Shown here in pieces: positions 1-7,115 of a stretch of DNA of 7,115 nt (its first letter is position 1; each line of letters starts with the position of its first letter). This DNA is from Pseudomonadota bacterium (GTDB lineage: Bacteria > Pseudomonadota > Gammaproteobacteria > Xanthomonadales > Xanthomonadaceae). The position numbers and the translations under genes were made by a program. The stretch covers positions 1-7,115 of the forward strand of contig JAEXTE010000209.1 of NCBI GenBank assembly GCA_023453655.1, in the 5' to 3' direction. Below the pieces are notes generated by a model that was given only the letters and a program-made list of their open reading frames with translations, was not told the origin of the DNA and did no database searches.

Positions 1-147
1 CCCGACTTCCCGCCTCCCCCCCTTCCCGACTTTCCGCCCCCGTGGCGACGCCCTCCCCCGCCCTCCGCACCGGGGGGGGAGGCTGGGAGGGGGGCGGATC
101 AGGTCGCAGGGCTGCCGAACGCTGGCCCCTGCGAACACGGGACCCTG
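1..147. other. Low-complexity C/G-tract stretch, no gene
   Basis: I see no gene in this stretch. It is pyrimidine-rich at the left (C-tracts around 14-22 and 36-41), with a short direct repeat of about 14 bp with one mismatch (1-14 and 25-38). It switches to G-tracts on the plus strand at 72-79, 85-87 and 89-94. The bases 52-59 and 75-82 are perfectly complementary (8 bp, 15-nt loop). Open frames here are by-products of very high GC, read through the repeats to the right, and contain no recognisable domain. The gene to the left is outside the window. Confidence 0.6.
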
Positions 148-660
148 GACGCCGCTTGCTCATCCGGCCGGCCCATGCCGGGCATTCCGGGAGCATGCTC
201 GCGGCAGCGCCCCGCAAACGCTGCCCGCTCATCCCGCCCGACGCGGCGCGCCGGACGTCCCGAGGGCCTAGCGGCAATACCGCGCGAGCAGCCCCGCGTC
301 CTTCCTCGCACAGTGCGCCAGCCGTTCGGAGAGCGTACGCGGCAGCATTGTGCGAGCAGCTCCGTCAGCCGGCCTCGCACAGCGCGCGAGGTGTTCGTGG
401 GCAGCGCGAGGCAGTGCCTCGCAAACACTGCTTGCTCCGGCCTAGCGCAGCGCGCGAGGCGTTCGCGGGCAGCGCGAGACAATGCCTCGCAGACGCGCTC
501 ATCCGGCCGCGCAGACGCTACCCGCTCATCCGACCTGGCGCAGCGCGCGAGGCGTTCGCAAGCAGCGCTAGGCAATGCCGCACAGACGCCGCTTGCTCAT
601 CCGGCCTCGCGCAGCGCGCGAGGCGTTCGGAGGGCCTGCGCGGCAGTGCCGCGCGAGCAG
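148..660. repeat. Degenerate tandem array of about 69-bp units with nested palindromes
   Basis: About seven related units follow each other. The shared core CAGCGCGCGAGGCGTTCG or a close variant starts at 311, 380, 448, 541 and 612, giving spacings of 69, 68, 93 and 71 bp. Two more diverged units precede 311. The 93-bp gap comes from a partial internal duplication (CGCTCATCCG at 496 and again at 523). A 22-bp stretch is identical at 148-169 and 585-606. Well-preserved units contain two small palindromes: the first is perfect at 604-612/616-624 with loop AGC, and the second is perfect at 406-412/416-422 and at 638-644/648-654. Open frames across the array are arginine/alanine-rich repeat translations without any domain, so I do not call a gene. 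It fits an intergenic repeat family of a high-GC gammaproteobacterium. The family name and any function are unknown to me. Confidence 0.75.
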
Positions 661-665
661 ACCCT
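631..665 (-). terminator. Hairpin directly after the lptG stop codon (possible terminator or mRNA 3' stabiliser)
   Basis: The last array unit folds into a long stem beginning two bases after the lptG stop. The outer arms are 631-639 and 657-665, with eight Watson-Crick pairs and one position that is a G-U wobble in the lptG transcript. Inside sits GCGCGGC/GCCGCGC (638-644 and 648-654) with a 3-nt loop. There is no U-tract after the stem, so it is not a classical intrinsic terminator. It could pause polymerase, mark a Rho-dependent end or block 3' exonucleases. The structure is visible; its role is inferred. Confidence 0.35.
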
Positions 666-667
666 CC

Positions 668-1780
668 TCACCCACTCCGCCGTCGGAACAGGAACCAGGA
701 AACCGACAGCATCGCCAGCGGCGGGATCAGGTAGGCCAGGCGGTAGTCGAAGCCGTACACGGCGGCCAGCTTCACCACCTGGGTCTGCAGCAGCCAGAAG
801 CCCAGCGCGAACACTACGCCGACGAACAGGCGCCGCCCCAGGCCGCCGCTGCGCAGGCTGCCGAAGGCGAACGGGATCGCCGCCAGGCACAGCGCCAGCA
901 CGTTGAGCGGGTAGAACCAGTGGCCCCAGTAGTGCTCTTCGAACTCGCTGGCGTCGAGCTGGTTGCGCTTGCGGTACTCGATGCCCTGGCGCAGCTCGCT
1001 GGCGGTCATGTAGCGCGGTCGCCAGATGTTGCTCGCGTTCGCGGCCAGCGTCGCCGAGTCGAGGTTGGACTCCCAGTGTTCCTCGGCCGATTCGGTCTGG
1101 CTGACCGCGCGTTCCTCGAACCAGGTGCGCGTCACGTCGCGCAGCAGCCATCCGCTGTCGGCGCGATGCTCGGCGATGCGCGCGCGCGCCACCGAGGCCA
1201 GGCGGCCGTCCTCGTTGAACTCGAACAGGCGCACGTCGTCGAGCTCCAGCCAGTGTTCGCCGCCCTCGCTGCGCTCGCGGCCCGACTGCGCGTTGAGGAA
1301 GATGTCGCCCTCGCGCGCCCAGAGACCGGAGTACTGCGCCACGATCATGTCGTTGGAGCGCGCCGCCGACTTCATCATGTCGGCGCTGCGCTGCGCCCAG
1401 GGAGCGACCGTCTCGGCATTGACCATCATCAGGCCGGTCAGCAGCAGCAGCGGCAGCGCCACCGACAGGCTCAGCCGCCGGCGCGAGATGCCCAGCGCAC
1501 GCAGCGCGGTCAACTCCGAGCTCGCCGCCAGCTGGCCCAGGCCCATCAACGAGCCGATGACCGCGGCGGTGGGGAACATCATGTACGCACGACGCGGCGC
1601 CGTATGGGCCACGTAGTTCAGCGCCTTGAGGAAGTCGTAGCCGCCCTGGCCGACCGAGCGCAGCTCGTCCACCATCGCCAGCACCAGGTCCAGCCCGGTC
1701 AGCACCGCCCAGGTCAGCAGCACGGTGCCGATGACCACCCGCGCGACCAGCAGATCATGGAGCCGCGGGAACGGCCTCAT
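668..1780 (-). CDS. lptG: LptG, inner-membrane permease subunit of the LPS export transporter
   Basis: The 370-aa protein is one of the two transmembrane subunits of LptB2FG, the ABC transporter that pulls lipopolysaccharide out of the inner membrane and passes it to the LptC/LptA bridge. It shows the LptF/LptG family layout: three N-terminal hydrophobic segments (about 13-34, 62-85, 103-122), a periplasmic beta-jellyroll region (about 125-285), then three C-terminal segments (about 291-309, 317-338, 345-364). Family features are E89 in ASSELTALRALG, matching the cytoplasmic coupling-helix glutamate that contacts LptB, the GLWAREGDIFLN stretch (152-163), and FGSLRSGGLGRR (306-317) before the fifth segment. 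Its ATG lies in an ATGA overlap with the lptF stop, typical of translational coupling. The frame stays open upstream to 2518, but that part only shadows lptF, so I take the overlapping ATG. Length matches the family (E. coli about 360 aa). LptB is not in the window. Confidence 0.96.
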   Translation of the reverse strand: MRPFPRLHDLLVARVVIGTVLLTWAVLTGLDLVLAMVDELRSVGQGGYDFLKALNYVAHTAPRRAYMMFPTAAVIGSLMGLGQLAASSELTALRALGISRRRLSLSVALPLLLLTGLMMVNAETVAPWAQRSADMMKSAARSNDMIVAQYSGLWAREGDIFLNAQSGRERSEGGEHWLELDDVRLFEFNEDGRLASVARARIAEHRADSGWLLRDVTRTWFEERAVSQTESAEEHWESNLDSATLAANASNIWRPRYMTASELRQGIEYRKRNQLDASEFEEHYWGHWFYPLNVLALCLAAIPFAFGSLRSGGLGRRLFVGVVFALGFWLLQTQVVKLAAVYGFDYRLAYLIPPLAMLSVSWFLFRRRSG

Positions 1781-2874
1781 CGGCTGCCCCCGCCAAGGCG
1801 CGACAGCCGCGTGCGCTTCACCCGGCCGTCGCCGAAGTACATCCACAGCGCCAGCGCCAGCAGCGGCAGCACCAGCCACCACAGGCCGAGCGCGACCGGC
1901 AGTTTGCCCGAGGCCAGGGCGTTCGTGCCCAGCAGCATCAGGTTCACCCCGAACACGTAGGCCAGCAGCCCCAGCATGATCCGGCCCCACCGCGCCTGGC
2001 GCGGCGGACTGCGCGCCAGCGGGACCGCCAGCAGGGCGAAGGCCAGCGCCAGCAGCGGCGGCGCCAGCCGGAAATGCAGCTGGGCCTGGGCTTCCCGCCC
2101 GCCGTCGGCCAGCAGGGCCGGGGTCGACATCAGCTCGGGATCGCTGCCCGGGTCGGAGCTGTCGGCATCGGGCAGGCGGACCTCGTTGGAGGCGTAGCGC
2201 ATCAGGCGGAAGTCCTTGCCTCCGTCCATCGGCCCTTCGACCCGGAAACCCTCGTCGAGCTTGAGGTAGCGGGTGTTGCCGTCCAGCGCCAAGGTGCCGG
2301 TGCGGGCCGAGGTGATGTCCATGCGCCCCTCGTCCTGGCTGTAGATGAAGACCCGCCCGAGGTAGGTACCGTCGCTCGACATCGAATTGGCGTAGACCAC
2401 GCCGTTGCCACCGGGCAGCTCGACGAAGCGGCCGGCCTCCAGGCCGGAGACCAGCAGGGTGCGCTGGCCGGCCTCGATCATCCGCTGGGAATAGGCGCGC
2501 GCCCACGGTCCGAGCCACAGCGAGCAGGCGCCGACCACCAGCACGAACGGCACCACCAGCATCAGCAGCGGCCGCAGCAGCCGGCGCGGCCCGACCCCGA
2601 CCGAGGCCAGCACCGGCGCCTCGCTGTCGCGATACAGCCGGCCCACGCCCATCAGCAGGCCCAGCATCAGGCCCAGCGGCAGGATCAACGGCAGGTAGTT
2701 GAGCAACTGCAGGCCCAGCTGGGTCAGCATGATCCCGGCCGGCACCTTGCCGCCCACGATGTCCTTGAGTACGTCGGCGAACACACCGCCCAGGCTCACT
2801 ACCATCAGCACCACCAGCGCCGCGAACGTGGTCTGCGCGAATTCGCGGAACAGGTAGCTGTCGAGCTTCGGCAT
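1777..2874 (-). CDS. lptF: LptF, inner-membrane permease subunit of the LPS export transporter
   Basis: The 365-aa protein pairs with LptG to form the membrane channel of LptB2FG and, through its periplasmic domain, hands lipopolysaccharide toward LptC and LptA. Hydrophobic segments lie at about 16-36, 57-79 and 102-121. A periplasmic jellyroll region follows (about 125-268), then segments at about 271-287, 299-320 and 328-347. E85 in YRDSEAPVLASVG matches the conserved coupling-helix glutamate of the family (E84 in E. coli, from memory), and LGPWARAYSQ (121-130) matches the conserved start of the periplasmic part. Length equals the E. coli protein (366 aa). It is the first gene of the lptF-lptG pair and is divergent from pepA, as in E. 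coli. The ATG at 2874 fits the family N-terminus (MPKLDSYLFREF), but the bases before it are C-rich on the coding strand and give no clear Shine-Dalgarno site. Confidence 0.96.
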   Translation of the reverse strand: MPKLDSYLFREFAQTTFAALVVLMVVSLGGVFADVLKDIVGGKVPAGIMLTQLGLQLLNYLPLILPLGLMLGLLMGVGRLYRDSEAPVLASVGVGPRRLLRPLLMLVVPFVLVVGACSLWLGPWARAYSQRMIEAGQRTLLVSGLEAGRFVELPGGNGVVYANSMSSDGTYLGRVFIYSQDEGRMDITSARTGTLALDGNTRYLKLDEGFRVEGPMDGGKDFRLMRYASNEVRLPDADSSDPGSDPELMSTPALLADGGREAQAQLHFRLAPPLLALAFALLAVPLARSPPRQARWGRIMLGLLAYVFGVNLMLLGTNALASGKLPVALGLWWLVLPLLALALWMYFGDGRVKRTRLSRLGGGSR

Positions 2875-3005
2875 CGGGCGGGGGGTTCGATTAGACTAGG
2901 GCATTGCGTCCGGCCACGGCTGCGGACCTGACATCGACGCCGGATCGGGCGCCTTGGCGACGCGCGGCCGCCGATTGTACGTAAATACCCTTCGGAATCT
3001 GATTG
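2875..3005. promoter_or_regulatory. Divergent intergenic region with the lptF and pepA promoters
   Basis: These 131 bases separate two divergently transcribed genes, so promoters for both are expected here. Two islands of lower GC stand out. Near lptF, the minus strand reads TCTAAT (2895 to 2890), five of six matches to a -10 box. It has no good -35 at 17 bp, and its transcript would start only about 9 nt before the ATG. Near pepA, ATTGTACGTAAATACCC (2974-2990) is the most AT-rich stretch, with TAAATA at 2982-2987 as a poor -10 candidate and TTGGCG at 2954-2959 as a badly spaced -35 candidate. GGAA at 2994-2997, 8 nt before the pepA ATG, is a plausible ribosome site. Box assignments are weak; the presence of promoters is inferred from gene orientation. 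Confidence 0.4.
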
Positions 3006-4493
<1,488 letters not shown>

Positions 4494-4505
4494 GGCAGGC
4501 CAGGT

Positions 4506-4538
4506 CCGGAGCGACAGTCCTGCGCGATCGCGCTCCGG
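4506..4538 (+). promoter_or_regulatory. Inverted repeat in the pepA-holC spacer
   Basis: CCGGAGCG (4506-4513) and CGCTCCGG (4531-4538) are perfect 8-bp complements around a 17-nt loop. Overlapping the loop and right arm is a 12-bp palindrome (4522-4533, core GCGATCGC), so two alternative folds compete. No T-run follows, so this is not a standard intrinsic terminator. It could separate the pepA and holC messages by processing or attenuation, or mean nothing in such GC-rich DNA. Confidence 0.35.
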
Positions 4539-4563
4539 TCCCGGCCCCCATCCGCTTCCTGCC

Positions 4564-4989
4564 ATGGCCCGCGCCGACTTCTACCTGATCGCCAAGCCGC
4601 GCTTCCGCGAGCAGCCGCTGCGCCTGGCCTGCGAGCTGGTGCGCAAGGCCTACGAGGCCGACATGCCGCTGCTGGTGCTGGCGCGCGACACCGCACAGGC
4701 CGAGGAACTCGACGACCTGCTCTGGGACATGGGCGGGGACGCCTACATCCCGCACCAGATCGCCGGCCGCGACGAAGAGGACGAGATCGTCCCGGTCCTG
4801 ATCGTCGAGCCGCACACCGACATGCCGATGCGCCCGCTGGTGATCAACCTGCGCGACGCGCCGGTCGCGGGGGGCTTCGAGCGCGTGCTGGAAGTGGTGC
4901 CCGCCGACGAATCCGCGCGCGGCCCGCTGCGCGAGCGCTGGAAGCACTACAAGGCGCAGGGGCTCGAGCTCAACAAGTACGACATGTAG
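4564..4989 (+). CDS. holC: DNA polymerase III chi subunit
   Basis: The 141-aa protein is the chi subunit of the replicative clamp-loader complex. In E. coli, chi binds psi (HolD) on one side and the C-terminal tail of single-strand binding protein on the other, tying the polymerase to SSB-coated lagging-strand template. Family features are the N-terminal ADFYLI strand (4-9), DDLLW (50-54) followed by AYIPHQIAG (60-68), and the C-terminal helix RERWKHYK (123-130). R123, W126 and K127 in that helix align with E. coli R128, Y131 and K132, which I recall as part of the SSB-tail pocket. Length is close to E. coli chi (147 aa). The ATG at 4564 gives the family N-terminus; no Shine-Dalgarno-like sequence precedes it. 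Position between pepA and valS is the same as in E. coli. The psi partner is not in this window. Confidence 0.94.
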   Translation: MARADFYLIAKPRFREQPLRLACELVRKAYEADMPLLVLARDTAQAEELDDLLWDMGGDAYIPHQIAGRDEEDEIVPVLIVEPHTDMPMRPLVINLRDAPVAGGFERVLEVVPADESARGPLRERWKHYKAQGLELNKYDM

Positions 4990-4996
4990 GAAAGCA

Positions 4997-5094
4997 GTGA
5001 TTCGTGATTGGTGATTGGTGATTCGAAAAAAAGCGGCTCGCCATCCCGCCACGGACCTGCTCTTGCGAATCACCAATCACGAACCACCAATCAC
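4997..5094. repeat. Heptad-unit inverted repeat between holC and valS
   Basis: The left arm 4997-5025 and right arm 5066-5094 are each 29 bases and pair at 26 of 29 positions around a 40-nt loop. Each arm is one G plus four 7-bp units of the form TGATTSG, read leftwards on the minus strand for the right arm, where one unit is TGGTTCG. A run of seven A lies directly inside the left arm (5026-5032). Only 7 bases separate the holC stop from the left arm and 6 separate the right arm from the valS ATG. From memory, repeats built on GTGATTCGTGATTGG are frequent between genes in xanthomonads and give rise to spurious proteins containing NHQSRI-like runs. The element could act as an RNA hairpin in the holC-valS message or be a dispersed repeat with no local role. 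Confidence 0.85.
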
Positions 5095-5100
5095 CGGCCC

Positions 5101-7115
5101 ATGACCCTCGCCCCCTCCTACGATCCCGGCAGCTTCGAATCCCGCCTGTACGCGGAATGGGAGGCCGGCTGCGCGTTCGCGCCGCGCGGCGACGGCCCGG
5201 CCTACACCATCCTGCTGCCGCCGCCGAACGTCACCGGCACCCTGCACATGGGCCATGCGTTCCAGCACACCCTGCAGGACGCGCTGATCCGCTACCACCG
5301 CATGCGCGGCTATCGCACGCTGTGGCAGATGGGCACCGACCACGCCGGCATCGCCACCGAGATGGTGGTCAGCCGCAACCTCGCCATCGCCGGCACCGGC
5401 GAAACCCGCGATTCGCTGGGGCGCGAGGGCTTCATCGAGAAGGTCTGGGAGTGGAAGCAGCAGTCGGGCGACACCATCGAGCGCCAGATGCGGCGCCTGG
5501 GTGCGTCGGGCGACTGGTCGCGCAAGGTGTTCACGATGGACGAGGGTCCGTCGCAGGCGGTGGTCGAGGCCTTCGTGCGCCTGCACGAGAAGGGCCTGAT
5601 CTACCGCGGCAAGCGCCTGGTGAACTGGGATCCGGTGCTGCAGACGGCGGTGTCCGATCTCGAAGTGGTGAGCGAGGAAGAGGACGGATTCCTCTGGTCG
5701 ATCCGCTACCCGCTGGCCGACGGCCGCCGCTACGAGCACGTCGAGGTGGACGCCGACGGCAACGAGGTGCTGCGCGAGACACGCGACTACCTGGTGGTCG
5801 CCACGACCCGCCCGGAAACCATGCTCGGCGACACCGCGGTGATGGTGCATCCGGAGGATGCGCGCTACGCGGCCCTCCACGACGCCAGCGTCGAGCTTCC
5901 GCTGAGCGGCCGCCGCATCCCGCTGATCGTCGACGATTACGTCGACCGCGCCTTCGGCACCGGCGTGGTCAAGGTGACCCCGGCGCACGATTTCAACGAC
6001 TATGCGGTGGGCCAGCGCCACGGCCTGCCGATGATCAACATCCTGACCGACACCGCGGCGATCGCCGACGCGGCGCCGAAGCCGTACCGCGGCCTGGACC
6101 GCTACGCGGCGCGCAAGGCGGTGCTCGCCGACCTCGAGGCGCAGGGCCTGCTGGTCGAGGCGAAGCCGCACAAGCTGCAGGTGCCGCGCGGCGACCGCAG
6201 CGGCCAGGTGATCGAGCCCTACCTGACGGACCAGTGGTTCGTGGCCATGGACCAGATGGGCCGCCGCGGCATGGAGCTGGTCGAGTCGGGCCAGGTGAAG
6301 TTCGTGCCGCCGAACTGGATCAACACCTACCGCCACTGGATGGAGAACATCCAGGACTGGACCATCAGCCGCCAGCTGTGGTGGGGCCACCGCATTCCCG
6401 CCTGGTTCGACGAGGCCGGCAACATCTACGTCGGCCGCGACGAGGCCGATGCGCGCGCCCGCGGCGGCATCGGCAACGACGTGCCGCTGCGCCAGGACGG
6501 CGACGTGCTCGAGACCTGGTTCTCCTCGGCGCTGTGGCCCTTCAGCACCATGGGCTGGCCGGACGCGAAGGCGATGGCCGAGCGCGGCTTCGACGACTTC
6601 GTGCCGACCAGCGTGCTGGTCACCGGCTTCGACATCATCTTCTTCTGGGTCGCGCGCATGGTCATGATGACCGACGCGCTCACCGGCAAGGTCGCCTTCG
6701 ACGACGTCTACATCACCGGCCTGGTCCGCGACAAGGACGGCCAGAAGATGTCCAAGTCCAAGGGCAACATCCTCGACCCGCTCGACATCATCGACGGCAT
6801 CGGCATCGACGCGCTGGTCGCCAAGCGCACCACCGGCCTGATGAAGCCCAAGGACGCGCCGAAGATCGAGAAGGCCACGCGCAAGGAATTCCCGGAGGGC
6901 ATCGCCGCGCACGGCGCCGACCCGCTGCGCTTCACCATGGCGGCGCTGGCCGGCCCCGGCCGCGACATCAAGTTCGACCTCGGCCGCGCCGAGGGCTACA
7001 AGAACTTCTGCAACAAGCTGTGGAACGCCACCCGCTTCGTGCTGATGAACACCGAGGGCTACGTGGCCTCGGGCGCGCACGCACCGGCCACCGACGCGGA
7101 GAAGTGGATCCTCGC
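5101..7115 (+). CDS. valS: Valyl-tRNA synthetase, 5' part (continues past the window)
   Basis: This class I aminoacyl-tRNA synthetase attaches valine to tRNA-Val and edits mischarged threonine. The window holds 671 complete codons of an expected 950-980. The Rossmann catalytic domain carries [13 protein letters not shown], with the HIGH-type motif HMGH at 49-52. The CP1 editing insertion spans roughly 190-340 and includes ATTRPET (234-240) and [16 protein letters not shown] (285-300). The second half of the catalytic domain has [10 protein letters not shown] (424-433) and KMSKS (549-553). The anticodon-binding domain begins near 632 ([11 protein letters not shown]). All these motifs are intact. 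The frame has no stop before the edge; the anticodon domain and C-terminal coiled coil are outside. ATG 5101 is the only reasonable start: it gives the family N-terminus and no start codon precedes it in frame nearby. There is no Shine-Dalgarno site, only GGCCC before the ATG, and the inverted repeat ends 6 bases upstream. Confidence 0.97.
   Translation, partial: MTLAPSYDPGSFESRLYAEWEAGCAFAPRGDGPAYTILLPPPNVTGTLHMGHAFQHTLQDALIRYHRMRGYRTLWQMGTDHAGIATEMVVSRNLAIAGTGETRDSLGREGFIEKVWEWKQQSGDTIERQMRRLGASGDWSRKVFTMDEGPSQAVVEAFVRLHEKGLIYRGKRLVNWDPVLQTAVSDLEVVSEEEDGFLWSIRYPLADGRRYEHVEVDADGNEVLRETRDYLVVATTRPETMLGDTAVMVHPEDARYAALHDASVELPLSGRRIPLIVDDYVDRAFGTGVVKVTPAHDFNDYAVGQRHGLPMINILTDTAAIADAAPKPYRGLDRYAARKAVLADLEAQGLLVEAKPHKLQVPRGDRSGQVIEPYLTDQWFVAMDQMGRRGMELVESGQVKFVPPNWINTYRHWMENIQDWTISRQLWWGHRIPAWFDEAGNIYVGRDEADARARGGIGNDVPLRQDGDVLETWFSSALWPFSTMGWPDAKAMAERGFDDFVPTSVLVTGFDIIFFWVARMVMMTDALTGKVAFDDVYITGLVRDKDGQKMSKSKGNILDPLDIIDGIGIDALVAKRTTGLMKPKDAPKIEKATRKEFPEGIAAHGADPLRFTMAALAGPGRDIKFDLGRAEGYKNFCNKLWNATRFVLMNTEGYVASGAHAPATDAEKWIL

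Noticed and set aside
148..660. CRISPR array
   Set aside because: Units are degenerate along their full length, with no alternation of constant repeats and unique spacers, and no cas gene is present.
42..906. Overlapping plus- and minus-strand open frames over the repeat array, including 42-734, 175-906 and 99-575
   Set aside because: All three read through the same 69-bp repeat, giving arginine/alanine-rich repetitive translations in several frames at once. This is typical of non-coding GC-rich repeats.
575..1960. Plus-strand open frame of 461 codons opposite lptG and part of lptF
   Set aside because: It is glutamine/arginine/histidine-rich and antisense to clear membrane-protein genes, and it starts inside the repeat array.
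1781..2518. N-terminal extension of lptG to give a 616-aa protein
   Set aside because: The added part is an out-of-frame copy of lptF DNA. The ATG at 1780, in the ATGA overlap with the lptF stop, gives the family's normal length.
2908..2927. Inverted repeat GTCCG/CGGAC in the divergent promoter region as an operator
   Set aside because: Only five pairs with a 10-nt gap, which is expected by chance in sequence of this GC content.
3003..3005. TTG start for pepA one codon upstream
   Set aside because: The adjacent ATG at 3006 is the stronger start codon, has GGAA at suitable spacing and gives the usual N-terminus.
4990..5100. T-box or tRNA-sensing leader for valS
   Set aside because: No T-box or specifier-loop architecture is visible, the gap is only 111 bases, and such leaders belong mainly to Gram-positive bacteria.
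5077..7080. Minus-strand open frame of 667 codons opposite valS
   Set aside because: The plus strand carries every valyl-tRNA synthetase motif across this whole stretch. The minus frame is a histidine/valine/arginine-rich antisense shadow, as expected from third-position GC bias, and has no domain.

Overview
This window looks like core chromosome of a high-GC gammaproteobacterium, most likely a member of the Xanthomonadaceae (a Lysobacter/Luteimonas/Xanthomonas-type genome). The reasons are the very high GC content with strong GC at third codon positions, proteins that resemble from memory the xanthomonad forms of PepA and ValRS, and intergenic repeats of a style I associate with that family. 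The assignment is by recognition, not by a search.

Layout. Positions 1-667 hold no gene I can support. They begin with a C/G-tract low-complexity stretch (1-147), followed by a degenerate tandem array of roughly 69-bp units (about 148-660) with two small palindromes in each well-preserved unit. Positions 668-2874 hold lptG and lptF on the minus strand, with lptF first and the two overlapping by 4 bp. Positions 2875-3005 are a divergent promoter region. From 3006 onward the plus strand carries pepA, holC and the 5' two-thirds of valS, which runs off the right edge. Between holC and valS (4990-5100) lies an inverted repeat whose arms are each four 7-bp units.

How the genes work together. LptF and LptG form the transmembrane heterodimer of the LptB2FG ABC transporter, which extracts lipopolysaccharide from the inner membrane. 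PepA is an M17 leucyl aminopeptidase, HolC is the chi subunit of the DNA polymerase III clamp loader, and ValS charges tRNA-Val. The arrangement lptG-lptF <-> pepA-holC-valS is the same as in Escherichia coli, so this is an old conserved gene order and not an accessory island.

I found no new protein-coding system. All five genes are ordinary housekeeping genes with intact key residues. What is worth a second look is non-coding: the repeat array abutting the lptG stop codon, the hairpin formed by its last unit, the heptad inverted repeat ending six bases before the valS start codon, and a smaller hairpin between pepA and holC.
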